A stretch of 53,029 nt of DNA from Flavobacteriales bacterium (GTDB lineage Bacteria > Bacteroidota > Bacteroidia > Flavobacteriales_F > PHOS-HE28). Position numbers and translations under genes: made by a program. The notes beneath the pieces were generated by a model, which saw nothing but the letters and a program-made list of their open reading frames with translations, did no database searches and was not told the origin of the DNA. The DNA lies in assembly GCA_016788485.1 (NCBI GenBank), contig JAEUSV010000115.1, forward strand, positions 1 through 53,029, read 5' to 3'. Below, in pieces: positions 32,712-40,727 of this stretch. Every line of letters starts with the position of its first letter. Within the stretch, counting starts at the first letter, position 1.

Positions 32712-33394
32712 GCCAATTCCAGCCCACAGCTTCCGACCAAGGGACGCCGGTGAACACCGCGCCACGTTTCAACGTTCCATCGGCGCTCGCGCTGCTCTAT
32801 GGTGTGGTGAACCCCGTGAGCTACCCTGGGGTGGTCGCCGAAGCCCAGGCGCGGAACCCGGAGGTGAGCTACATGGGCATCACCTTGGTGGAGGACGACG
32901 AGCAGCGGCCCTTGAGCCCCATCGGTACGCCGGTGTTCTACCCCGTCACGCTGAAGGGGGGCGAGTACAAGCGACACGACCGCCAGGGCAAGGTGGAGAC
33001 CGTACGGATGCCGGAGCTGCGCCTGCCGATCACCACGGTGGTGGAGATGAGCTGCAGCAAGACCATCACCAAGACACCGGTGGTGGCCGCTGCGGCCAGC
33101 GTGAAGGAGGTGTACGCCATCGACGACTGGAGCATCACGATCAGCGGCATCCTTTGGGACGAGGCGAACCAGCCCCAGGGCGCCACAACGCTCGAGGCGA
33201 TGCAGGAGCGCATCATGGACTGGTTCCGGCTGGCCGACAGCATCGAGGTGGACGGCGAGCTCTTCCACCAGCGCGGCATCTTCCGCATCGTGCTCAAGGA
33301 CATCTCCTTCAACCAGATGCCCGGCAAGCGTCGGCTTCATGGATTTCAGATGAGCGCGGAGAGCGATGACCCACTTGAGTTGATCCTTCAATGA
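32708..33394 (+). CDS. DUF6046-like tail/baseplate protein
   Basis: 228 residues, overlapping the tape-measure stop by 4 bp. Motifs such as ELRLPITTVVEMSCSKTITKTPV, YAIDDWSITISGILWDE and ALF-like DGELFHQRGIFRIVLKDI resemble a family found after the tape measure in Bacteroidota phages. It probably bridges the tape measure and the hub (role of Mu gp43). The exact family name is from memory and moderate. Confidence 0.6.
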   Translation: MSQFQPTASDQGTPVNTAPRFNVPSALALLYGVVNPVSYPGVVAEAQARNPEVSYMGITLVEDDEQRPLSPIGTPVFYPVTLKGGEYKRHDRQGKVETVRMPELRLPITTVVEMSCSKTITKTPVVAAAASVKEVYAIDDWSITISGILWDEANQPQGATTLEAMQERIMDWFRLADSIEVDGELFHQRGIFRIVLKDISFNQMPGKRRLHGFQMSAESDDPLELILQ

Positions 33395-33621
33395 CCGAGC
33401 ATACCGATATCACTTACAAGGCAGGCGTGGCCCTGGTCACCGGTGCAGCCAGCGTGATCAGCTTCCTCTTCACCGGAGACGTGCTGCAGGCCGTGCTCGT
33501 AGGTGCCGTTGGCGGCCTGGTCGCGGGCTTCACGCGCGGCCTCGGACAGCACGCCTGGCGCAAGCTGGCCAAGCGGCTGAAGCTCGAACACCATCACGAC
33601 GAAGACCCCAAGAAGCAGTGA
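33391..33621 (+). CDS. Small membrane protein
   Basis: 76 residues with two hydrophobic segments (about 11-28 and 33-49) and a basic, His-rich C-terminus (KLEHHHDEDPKKQ). Overlaps both neighbours (ATGA upstream; its TGA overlaps a GTG start downstream). The function is unknown. A holin-like or assembly role is possible. Confidence 0.6.
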   Translation: MTEHTDITYKAGVALVTGAASVISFLFTGDVLQAVLVGAVGGLVAGFTRGLGQHAWRKLAKRLKLEHHHDEDPKKQ

Positions 33622-34589
33622 GCACGCTGGCCATGAACGCCCGTATCGTGTTCCCAGCCCGTGATGGCCGAGGGCAGGTCGAGCTGCGCAAGGTCAGCGC
33701 GGTGGAGGTGAAGACCAGTGTGCACGACGTGTGCCAGCGGGCCACGGTCACGCTGCCACGGAATGTGAGCGCTCTGCAACAGGACCAGCTCAAGAGTTTC
33801 ATCAAGCGAGGAGACCGGGTACAGGTGTACCTCGGATACGACGGCGACCTTCAGCTGGAGTTCGACGGATACGTGGAGCGGGTGGCGCAGGATGTGCCCG
33901 TCGTGCTGGAGCTGCGCGATCGCCTTTGGAAGCTGCTTCAACAGCCTTGCAACAAGGCTTACCGCGATGCCTACCTGCCCACCCTGGTCAGTGACCTGGT
34001 CGGCGATGCCTTCACGGTGGACGCCATGGAGGCGAACATCGGTCCGGTGCGCTTCGAGCAGGCCACCAAGGCACAAGCGTTCAAGGCGCTGAAGGACGAG
34101 TTCGGCCTGGTGACCTACCTGCGTGCGGGAACGGTCTACTGCGGCAAGCTCTTCGCGGCCGACGCCCCCGAGGTGGCCTACGACGTGGAGCGCAACGTGG
34201 TCAGCACCGACCTGAGCTACAAGGTGGCCGACGACGTGAAGGTGAAGGTGACGGCCAAGAGCATCCAGCGCAACGGCGGTGAGCCGATCACCGTGGAGGT
34301 GGGCGACCCCGAAGGTGAGGCCCGGACACAGACCTACTACGGTATCACCTCCAAGGCTGAGCTGAAGAAGCTGGCCGAGGCCGACCTGGAGAAGTATCGA
34401 TATGACGGCTACGAGGGCGGCTTCAAGGCGTTCGGAGTGCCCGTGTGCCACTTCGGGTACAAGGTGGCGCTCTCCAGCACCCTGTACCCGGAGCGCGACG
34501 GCCACTACCTGGCAGAAGGCGTTGAGGTGTCGTTCGGCACCGGGGGATTCCGGCGGAACATCAAACTGGCGCAGGCATGGACGCGGTAG
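33618..34589 (+). CDS. Baseplate hub protein (gpD / gp27-like)
   Basis: 323 residues from GTG 33618 (ATG 33633 is the alternative). Beta-rich opening, FIKRGDRVQVYLGYDGDLQLEFDGYVERV, LKDEFGLVTYLRAGTVYCG and the C-terminal TSKAELKKLAEADLEKYRYDGYEGGF. That repeat-and-barrel plan is typical of hub proteins that sit under the tube. It precedes the spike and wedge genes, as in P2 and Mu. Overlaps the next gene by 13 bp. Confidence 0.82.
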   Translation: MSTLAMNARIVFPARDGRGQVELRKVSAVEVKTSVHDVCQRATVTLPRNVSALQQDQLKSFIKRGDRVQVYLGYDGDLQLEFDGYVERVAQDVPVVLELRDRLWKLLQQPCNKAYRDAYLPTLVSDLVGDAFTVDAMEANIGPVRFEQATKAQAFKALKDEFGLVTYLRAGTVYCGKLFAADAPEVAYDVERNVVSTDLSYKVADDVKVKVTAKSIQRNGGEPITVEVGDPEGEARTQTYYGITSKAELKKLAEADLEKYRYDGYEGGFKAFGVPVCHFGYKVALSSTLYPERDGHYLAEGVEVSFGTGGFRRNIKLAQAWTR

Positions 34590-35077
34590 AGAAGCTGAGG
34601 GAGGTGCTGATGAGCCAGATCCGGGCGCACGTACCGGTGCAGACCGTGTACGCTACGGTGCAGGAGGTGCAGGTGGAAGCCGGCACGTGCACCTGTGTGC
34701 GGCAAGGCGTTGAGTACTTCGACGTGCTGCTGGGTCTGGGGCAGGACCTGGTGGTGCCGGCGGTCGGTAGCAAGGTGCTCCTTGGCCTGGTTGAGAACAA
34801 GCGACCGGCCACCTTCCTGATCATGGCCGAGGCCATTGAGGAGCTGCGCCTGAACGGAAACGCGTACGGCGGCCTGGTGATGGTGCAGGGCCTGCAGCAG
34901 AAGCTCAACATCCTGGAGCAGCAGTTCAACCAGTTGAAGCAGCTGGTGGGGAGCTGGGTGCCGGTGCCCAACGACGGCGGCGCCTCGCTCAAGGTGCAGC
35001 TGGCCACCTGGAGCGGCCAGCAACTGACCCCGACCAGCCAGGTGGACCTGGCCAACCCCCGTGTCACCCATGGCTGA
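34577..35077 (+). CDS. Baseplate spike/assembly protein V-like
   Basis: 166 residues. An N-terminal helix is followed by an OB-fold-like stretch (QTVYATVQEVQVEAGTCTCVRQGVEYFDVLL and VPAVGSKVLLGLVENKRPATFLI). A C-terminal helical tail (VQGLQQKLNILEQQFNQLKQLVGSW) follows. The arrangement is that of gpV/gp45-like spike adaptors that plug the hub. No HxH metal tip is seen, so the tip may be another protein. Confidence 0.65.
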   Translation: MDAVEKLREVLMSQIRAHVPVQTVYATVQEVQVEAGTCTCVRQGVEYFDVLLGLGQDLVVPAVGSKVLLGLVENKRPATFLIMAEAIEELRLNGNAYGGLVMVQGLQQKLNILEQQFNQLKQLVGSWVPVPNDGGASLKVQLATWSGQQLTPTSQVDLANPRVTHG

Positions 35078-35360
35078 GCGGCAACGACGCGACCTTATGC
35101 TCGGCGACGACGGTGACCTGGTGATCCGTAACGGCGACTTCGCGGTGGCCGACGCCACCACGGACGACGTGGCACTGCTGCTGCTGACCAGCAAGGGCGA
35201 GCACATGCTGGACGCCTTCGTCGGCTGCGACATGCCGCGCCGGATGAATGGCGTGATCAGCCGTAGCCAGCTGCAGCGTATCGTACGCCTGCAGGCTGAG
35301 CGTGACGGCATCAACTGGGACGCCGTCCGCGACGGCATCAACATCATAGGCCGTGGCTAA
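35070..35360 (+). CDS. Baseplate wedge protein W/gp25-like
   Basis: 96 residues from ATG 35070 (a GTG lies 9 bp earlier). The pattern DLMLGDDGDLVIRNGDFAVADATTDDVALLLLTSKGE followed by R-M-N-G and a helical end matches gp25/gpW-like or Mu gp46-like wedge proteins. They form the contractile-baseplate trifurcation unit. It overlaps the spike gene by 8 bp. Confidence 0.68.
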   Translation: MAERQRRDLMLGDDGDLVIRNGDFAVADATTDDVALLLLTSKGEHMLDAFVGCDMPRRMNGVISRSQLQRIVRLQAERDGINWDAVRDGINIIGRG

Positions 35361-35661
35361 GCTGATCACCGTCCAACCAGGCCAGACGTTGGAGAACGTC
35401 GCGCTGCAGCACTACGGCAGCGTGGATGCCGTGGTGGACCTCGTGTGGGACAACCGAGCATTGCTCACGGACGGGTTCAGCAGCGACCTGGAAGGTGGCA
35501 TGAAGCTGTCCATTCGCGAGGTCCCCTACGATCCAGCTGTGGTATCCGGGGTGGCGCTGGCGCAGGTCGTGCCCACCAGCGGCACCGTGATCCTGCCGGT
35601 GCCCATGCCCAACGGAGGCGACTACAACGCCGATTACAACCCTGACCACCTCACGGACTGA
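35353..35661 (+). CDS. LysM-like tail protein (gpX-like)
   Basis: 102 residues from GTG 35353. The first half is LysM-type: ITVQPGQTLENVALQHYGS, then VDLVWDNRALL and GMKLSI. LysM modules bind glycan; in P2-like phages gpX is a small baseplate LysM protein. The remaining Pro/Asn-rich tail is flexible. Overlaps the previous gene by 8 bp and the next by 1. Confidence 0.72.
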   Translation: MAKLITVQPGQTLENVALQHYGSVDAVVDLVWDNRALLTDGFSSDLEGGMKLSIREVPYDPAVVSGVALAQVVPTSGTVILPVPMPNGGDYNADYNPDHLTD

Positions 35662-38117
35662 TGCCACAGGCCTATCCCAACCCCAACGACCTCATCGCGG
35701 ACATCATCGACCGCATCAAGGCCAACGGTGCCGAGGAGATCACCGGGCCCATCCACCAGGACGTGCTCCTGAACATGGTGCTGAGCTTCCTATACTACCT
35801 CAACGCCATTCCGTTGAGCGTGGTGAACACCTACCCGGCATGGGACAACGCCGAGACCTACCCCGGTGGCGTGGAGACCGTTGTTCGGCACAACGACAAG
35901 CTCTGGGTGTTCGTGAGCACCACGGACGACCTCGGTACGGAGCCTGGAACCAACGCCGCAGTGTGGGTGGAGGTAAGTGCCCTGCAGCTCGCGCACTGGC
36001 AGAACAAGGACCAGTACCTGGACCTTGGCGGCCCGTACCAGGTGAGCGCGCAGGAGATCCGTGAGCACATCGACAACCTGCTCATCCATTCAGGGGCTTC
36101 GAGCCAGACCAACCGGCTCTGGTTGTTCCGCACGGTGGTGAGCGCACCTCCATCCAGCCCGAATGAAGGGGACACCTATGGGGTGGCCAGCGGTGCCATC
36201 GGAGCCTGGAGCGGGCAGGGTGGCAAGGTGGCGAAGTGGGTGAGCGGGGCATGGACCTTTGAGAATGCCACCAATGGCGACTTCGGCATCCTGCTCGACC
36301 TGAGCGCCTTGGTGACCATCCGCCAATCCAACTCCTGGATCGTTTACGACCTGAACCGGGTGCCATCGCTCTATGAGGTGCTCAATGCGAGCGCCAACAG
36401 CACCGGGCCGACCTTCCTGCAGCTCGAGCGGCCTCTGCGGTACTCGCGGTACTCGATGTATCACGGCAGCCCCGGTTCTGTAACGCTGCCCACTGCGACC
36501 TATCCGCGCATCAGCATGGGGCTGAGCGCAGACATTGAGCTCGGGCACGATGGCGTCGATTTCGACTGCGAGATCACGCTCTACAACGACGGAGCGAGCG
36601 ACCAGGCCATCACCTATGCCGTGGGCTTCTGGGAGGCTGGGAACGGCCTGCCCCAGGTGATCGCACCAGGAGAGGTGATCGTGCTGCAGGTGCGCGGCAT
36701 TCCGGGCGGCCTGGCCACGGTCATCAGCAACAGCCAAACGCAGCGGAATGCCATGCTGGCCGTGCTCGACGACGACTCCACGGCTGCGGCTGACAGCGCT
36801 TCGCGGGTGATGACCCAGCGAGCCACCAAGGCGCACGTGCAGGCTGCCATTGATGCCATTCTGAACGGTGCGGGTTCGGCCCTTGATACGCTGTTGGAGC
36901 TGGGTAACGCTCTGGGTAACGACCCGAACTTCGCCGCGAGCATGACGGCGGCTCTGGCCGGCAAGCAGCCGCTCAACTCCGTCCTCACCACCCTGACCGG
37001 TACGAGCACGGATGCGCAGGAGATGTTGACGGCGGCCAACTACGCCGCAATGCGTGCGCTGCTCGGATTGGTGCCCGGCGTGAACGTGCAACCGTACAGC
37101 GCAACACTGGCGGTACTGAACGGTGCCTCGCTCGATGGTCTGAACCTGGTCGCGGCCGCCAATTTCGGGGTCATGCGCACCCTGCTGGGCCTGGTGATCG
37201 GCACCAACGTGCAGGCCCAGAACGCGAACCTGCAGAACGTGGCCAACAATGCCACTGGGGCTGGTCTGGCCTGGATGGCCCTTGCCAACGCGGCCGCCAT
37301 GCGGTCCTACCTCAGCCTCACCGTGGGCACGGACGTCCAGGCCCAGAATGCCAACCTGCAGAACGTGGCCAACAATGCCACGGCGGCTGGTCTGGCCTGG
37401 ATGGCACTGGCCAACGCTCAGGCAATGCGTGCCTACTTGGGCGCTATTTACCAGGCCGTGAGTTCGAAGAGCGCCAACTTCACCGTGGCCGCCTCGGAGA
37501 GGGGTGTGCTCTTCCAGGTCACCACGGCGGGCAGTACGATCACGGCCACTCTTCCAGACGCGGCCACCGCCGGCAACGGCTTCCCTGTGATCATCCGGAA
37601 GGTGGACACCGGGAGCGGTTCTGTCGTGACCAGCCCGGCTACGAGGGCGCTGCTGCACGAGGGCGACTACATGGAACTGGTCAGCGATGGCACCACATGG
37701 ACAATTACGAAGGAGCCTAGTGCTACGATTGTCATTCCCCTCATCAGTCAGGCGCAAGGCACTGCCTGGACCAGCATGCCTGCCGCATTGAACTTCTACG
37801 CTACATTGAGCGGAGCGATGCGCATTGACCTCTCCGGACGAAGACTGGTGCGCCTAAGTGGCATAGTGGCAACGGCTGGTTCGACCGGGGCGAAGTACAT
37901 TCTGAGGTACCGGTCGACCTATAGCGCAACGGCCTCGGACTACTCCGACTTTACAGTGGAGGTCAGCTTTACCATTGACGTCACAGGGGCAAGAAGTAGT
38001 CCATGGGTGGCGATTCCTGTCGCTGCACAAGGAGATGTGTACGTAGCGCTGTTCGGGTCAGGAGGTAATGGAAGTGCAAGCCCGCTACTTCGCTCTGTGG
38101 TAGTCGAATTACATTGA
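35661..38117 (+). CDS. Large tail fibre / receptor-binding-type protein
   Basis: 818 residues. Residues about 1-150 form a phage-anchoring head. Residues about 165-215 (APPSSPNEGDTYGVASGAIGAW split over strands, to DFGILLD) resemble a DUF2793-type module. The centre contains imperfect repeats of about 42 residues (AxxNxxAMRxxLGLxxGTxVQxxNAxL), of which two are nearly identical at DNA level (37201 and 37327). The C-terminus is a beta-rich, probably trimerising or sugar-binding domain. It lies unusually between the baseplate LysM protein and the J-like protein. Confidence 0.75.
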   Translation: MPQAYPNPNDLIADIIDRIKANGAEEITGPIHQDVLLNMVLSFLYYLNAIPLSVVNTYPAWDNAETYPGGVETVVRHNDKLWVFVSTTDDLGTEPGTNAAVWVEVSALQLAHWQNKDQYLDLGGPYQVSAQEIREHIDNLLIHSGASSQTNRLWLFRTVVSAPPSSPNEGDTYGVASGAIGAWSGQGGKVAKWVSGAWTFENATNGDFGILLDLSALVTIRQSNSWIVYDLNRVPSLYEVLNASANSTGPTFLQLERPLRYSRYSMYHGSPGSVTLPTATYPRISMGLSADIELGHDGVDFDCEITLYNDGASDQAITYAVGFWEAGNGLPQVIAPGEVIVLQVRGIPGGLATVISNSQTQRNAMLAVLDDDSTAAADSASRVMTQRATKAHVQAAIDAILNGAGSALDTLLELGNALGNDPNFAASMTAALAGKQPLNSVLTTLTGTSTDAQEMLTAANYAAMRALLGLVPGVNVQPYSATLAVLNGASLDGLNLVAAANFGVMRTLLGLVIGTNVQAQNANLQNVANNATGAGLAWMALANAAAMRSYLSLTVGTDVQAQNANLQNVANNATAAGLAWMALANAQAMRAYLGAIYQAVSSKSANFTVAASERGVLFQVTTAGSTITATLPDAATAGNGFPVIIRKVDTGSGSVVTSPATRALLHEGDYMELVSDGTTWTITKEPSATIVIPLISQAQGTAWTSMPAALNFYATLSGAMRIDLSGRRLVRLSGIVATAGSTGAKYILRYRSTYSATASDYSDFTVEVSFTIDVTGARSSPWVAIPVAAQGDVYVALFGSGGNGSASPLLRSVVVELH
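37201..37446 (+). repeat. Tandem 126-bp repeat inside the fibre gene
   Basis: Units start at 37201 and 37327 (period 126 bp, 42 codons) and are nearly identical across CAGGCCCAGAA...CTGCAGAACGTGGCCAACAA and following. More diverged units precede them (from about 37024). Such repeats allow fibre length change by recombination. Confidence 0.75.
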
Positions 38118-38119
38118 TC

Positions 38120-38962
38120 ATGGCGAACAGCACTGCATCCATCTACAACCAGATCACCACAGCGGTCACCAATGAGCCTGGTCTTGCGGGTCTCACACCG
38201 CAACCGGACTCGTACCTGCAGCTGCAGAGCGACCTGTCCACCACGAGCAAGGTGAGCCGCTGGCGCTGGATCGCGCTATCTGTGGCCTACGTGATCAAGC
38301 TGCTTCGTGACCAGTTCGACCTGCACGAGCGCACGGTCAAAGAGCTTGCTCTGGAGGGCCACTTCGGCACCAGGCGCTGGTTTGCGGCCAAGGCCCGCGC
38401 CTGGCAGTATGGCCACGTCCTCCAGTTCAGCAGCCTTGATGCGTACTACCTGGTTGACGACCCGTCTGCCCGTATCGTAGCCCAGGTGGCTGTGGTCGAG
38501 GTCGGCAACAGGGTCTTCGTCAAGGCTGCCAAGGCCGCCGGTACGGGCCTGGCCAAGTTGGACCCACCCGAACGCCAGGCGCTGGACGACTACTTCCAGG
38601 AGCTGAGACCGCCTGTCTATGTTACCGTCATCAGCGCGGACGCTGACAAGCTGAGGCTTAGCGGAACGGTCGTGTATGACGCTCAGGCCATCCTGCTCGG
38701 CGTTCAAGCAGGCGTGGATGCCGCCGTGAGGACGTACCTCCAGACCCTGGAGTTCGGAGGTGTACTGCGCCTGACGGACCTGAAGGCCGCTATGCTGGCC
38801 GTTACCGGCGTGGTGGATGTGCAGTTCAGCCTCGTCGAGGCCAGGTCCACGGGAGCCTGGGCAACGATCAGCCGCATCTACCACAGCTACGCGGGCCACA
38901 TGGCCATCGACGCCGCGTCCCCCATCACCACCTCAATGGCCTGGCAGGCCGGCAACGTCTGA
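38120..38962 (+). CDS. Baseplate J-like protein
   Basis: 280 residues from ATG 38120 (a TTG 6 bp earlier is possible). After a helical N-terminus (LLRDQFDLHERTVKELALEG), it has VYVTVISADADKLRLSGTVVYD and a C-terminal segment of the J type: VDAAVRTYLQTLEFGGVLRLTDLKAAMLAV-TGVVDV. Baseplate J forms the wedge rim in contractile tails. It is shorter than Mu gp47, so it may represent only the core. It precedes the gpI-like gene. Confidence 0.62.
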   Translation: MANSTASIYNQITTAVTNEPGLAGLTPQPDSYLQLQSDLSTTSKVSRWRWIALSVAYVIKLLRDQFDLHERTVKELALEGHFGTRRWFAAKARAWQYGHVLQFSSLDAYYLVDDPSARIVAQVAVVEVGNRVFVKAAKAAGTGLAKLDPPERQALDDYFQELRPPVYVTVISADADKLRLSGTVVYDAQAILLGVQAGVDAAVRTYLQTLEFGGVLRLTDLKAAMLAVTGVVDVQFSLVEARSTGAWATISRIYHSYAGHMAIDAASPITTSMAWQAGNV

Positions 38963-39495
38963 TGCTGTTCGACCTCGACATCCCCAAGATCATCGAGCGT
39001 TCGCTGCTGGTCCACCTGCGGAAGAGCAGGGTCATGGCATTCACGCGGGCTCTGTGCGCTCCAGTGAAGACCGTGCATGACGAGATGATGGTGCTCCGGG
39101 CAGATACCATTGCCCAGTACCAGTACAACGGCCTCAAGCATAGCCTTGAAGCCCTGTTGAACGACCATTATGACCCGGTGGACCGGCGCATCTACATCAC
39201 GGTCCCTGGTAGGTACGAGCAGCTCTGGTACCAGGAGGACGGTGAGCAGCCTTTGGCCTATTACGAGGAGGATGATGCCGTGTCCGGGTTCATTTGGATG
39301 TCCGAGACCGAGATCATCTCGGCCCAGTGGTACGCCTACGAGTTCATGATCAACGTGCCATCGCTCATCTCCTTCCTGCCAGAGGCCATGTTCGACCTCG
39401 TGGACATCTACCGCTACGCAGGTAAGCGCCCTGCCATCAGAACGTTCGACGGCCTCAACTTCACCATCGACATCTATCTCTACCCCAATGGATAA
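38962..39495 (+). CDS. Baseplate-distal tail protein (gpI-like by position)
   Basis: 177 residues, abutting the J-like gene and overlapping the collar fibre by 8 bp. The mixed alpha/beta sequence is rich in aromatic residues (YQYNGL, LWYQEDGEQPLAYYEED). No family is firmly recognised. Position between J and the fibre suggests a gpI/gp48-like adaptor. Confidence 0.5.
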   Translation: MLFDLDIPKIIERSLLVHLRKSRVMAFTRALCAPVKTVHDEMMVLRADTIAQYQYNGLKHSLEALLNDHYDPVDRRIYITVPGRYEQLWYQEDGEQPLAYYEEDDAVSGFIWMSETEIISAQWYAYEFMINVPSLISFLPEAMFDLVDIYRYAGKRPAIRTFDGLNFTIDIYLYPNG

Positions 39496-40396
39496 TCTCT
39501 TGATTCAGCCCGGAGTCCGTGCCTTGGCCTGGAGGCACTGGCGGTGGATGCAGGACGCTCCGCGCAAGGCGATCCAGGGCCTCATAAGCGACAAGACCTC
39601 GCTTGCCTCGTCCTTCTACATCTCCGGGTGTCAGGTCACGACCACGCCTGTTGGTACAAGCACGCAGTACAACATCGCGGACGGCTGGGTGTGCTTCGAG
39701 GGTGAAGTGATGCCCGTGGTGGCCCACAGCATCCTGAAGGGCGTGCTTCAACAGGTCTACCTGGTCGTCGAGGACATCGGGGTGGACCTTGTGCCTATGC
39801 CTGACTTGAATGGGACCACCTTTGAGGTAATGCGGCACCGGAGGGCCAAGCTGCAGGTCAGCAATGGGCTGCCGAGCGTCTACATGGCCATCGATGCGCC
39901 GACTATCACCATGCTCACCCAGCAGCAGCTGGCTGGCCGGTTGGTGCCGGCAGGGAGCATCATGCCGTACTATGGTGATATGGTCAACTTCAACACCAGC
40001 GGACTGGGTACAGGACCCATGACCGGTTGGGCCGTCTGCAACGGGCAGAACGGAACGCCTGACATGCGCGGCATGGTGCCTGTCGGCGCAACCAACGTGC
40101 CTGACGCTGGTGCAGGTGCATTGTACGCAGGGGTGGCCAACTTGACCAATCCAGGCGACAAGGGAGGTGCTGACCAGGTCGTACTGGATGAGGACCAGCT
40201 GCCAGCTCACACACATGAGCTGGCCATGCCCTCAGCGAGCTACTTGGGTGCCAGTGGCGGCGGAATTGGCACGGCTGGTGGCACAGGTAACTCGACCGAG
40301 ACCTTCCCTGCGGATACGGGTTCGACCGGAGCGGGGAATCCAGTGGATGTGCGCCAACCGAGCTTCGCGTTGGTGTACATCATGTCCTTGGCATAG
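39488..40396 (+). CDS. Tail-collar domain fibre
   Basis: 302 residues. The C-terminal half is a phage tail collar domain: GWAVCNGQNGTPDMRGMVPVGA (within its loop), LPAHTHE and the final VDVRQPSFALVYIMSL. The N-terminal half (FEGEVMPVVAHSILKG and on) anchors it to the baseplate. It is expected to be a short fibre or receptor-binding tip. It is the last gene before the right end, with 92 bp to the boundary. No invertible segment or recombinase was found near it. Confidence 0.85.
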   Translation: MDNLLIQPGVRALAWRHWRWMQDAPRKAIQGLISDKTSLASSFYISGCQVTTTPVGTSTQYNIADGWVCFEGEVMPVVAHSILKGVLQQVYLVVEDIGVDLVPMPDLNGTTFEVMRHRRAKLQVSNGLPSVYMAIDAPTITMLTQQQLAGRLVPAGSIMPYYGDMVNFNTSGLGTGPMTGWAVCNGQNGTPDMRGMVPVGATNVPDAGAGALYAGVANLTNPGDKGGADQVVLDEDQLPAHTHELAMPSASYLGASGGGIGTAGGTGNSTETFPADTGSTGAGNPVDVRQPSFALVYIMSLA

Positions 40397-40443
40397 GACG
40401 GTCAGAGCTTGGGATCCTAAGACGCGCTGAGCGGCTCTGGGAG

Positions 40444-40455
40444 TTGTACGTTTCG
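40444..40455 (-). repeat. Right-end transposase-site-like motif R2
   Basis: TTGTACGTTTCG, the exact inverse complement of the 12-bp core of L1-L3. Followed by TTTCG. Orientation opposite to the left copies, as expected for the two ends of a Mu-type element. Confidence 0.7.
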
Positions 40456-40464
40456 TTTCGCACG

Positions 40465-40480
40465 ATCTGTACGATTTGTT
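40465..40480 (-). repeat. Right-end transposase-site-like motif R1, degenerate
   Basis: ATCTGTACGATTTGTT keeps the TGTACG core but differs in the flanks from R2. It lies 8 bp inside the boundary, the position of R1 in Mu-type ends. Confidence 0.5.
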
Positions 40481-40488
40481 TGGCCGGA

Positions 40489-40492
40489 TATA
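40489..40492. repeat. Right copy of the putative target-site duplication (TATA)
   Basis: TATA directly precedes the sulfatase 3' remnant and matches 3282-3285. Confidence 0.6.
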
Positions 40493-40554
40493 ACTACACC
40501 AGCCTGCAGCAGTTCCCCCCTCGCCAGAAGGGCGGCACATTGAAGCCGCGCTAG
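40493..40554 (+). pseudogene. Sulfatase 3' remnant beyond the prophage
   Basis: Read in phase after host base 3285, this gives N-Y-T-S-L then QQFPPRQKGG, TLKPR and TAG. PPRQK is the characteristic C-terminal motif of bacterial sulfatases of this type. It has no start of its own and is the separated end of the gene at 1833-3285. Confidence 0.88.
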
Positions 40555-40727
40555 TGCGTTGGTATCCGGTCGTTGGACCGATGTCCATGGTTCGCGGGTC
40601 CTTCGACGCGTGCCACGTGCGCGTTGGTCCTTGACCTTGCCGCCATCGTGCTCCACGCACGATCGGCGCGTGGTGAAGATGGGTCAGGTGCATTGACCCA
40701 CCTGCGTGTCGCACTGCCGATCGCCGC

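Larger units (their letters stand above)
3286..40488 (+). mobile_element. Mu-like transposable prophage, complete, about 37.2 kb
   Basis: The boundaries come from the split sulfatase gene, whose two halves rejoin in frame when 3286-40492 is removed. Inside are a LexA-type repressor, Ner-like protein, DDE transposase and MuB-like ATPase at the left. Dam methylase and sigma-like factor sit in the middle. Terminase, portal, capsid, lysis and a full contractile-tail set follow. Inverted copies of the motif CGAAACGTACAA lie near both ends. Size and gene order resemble phage Mu, but the packaging cassette is inverted. No disrupted essential phage gene was seen, so the prophage may be functional. 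Confidence 0.93.

Noticed and set aside
36090-37757. 555-codon minus-strand open frame
   Set aside because: It is antisense to the fibre gene; it has no independent support.
39488-40488. Invertible fibre segment as in Mu's G region
   Set aside because: No inverted gix-like repeats, no second oppositely oriented fibre set and no serine invertase were seen.
40681-40699. GGGTCA/TGACCC hairpin as a terminator for the DUF389 gene
   Set aside because: Short 6-bp stem, no T-tract; too weak to call.
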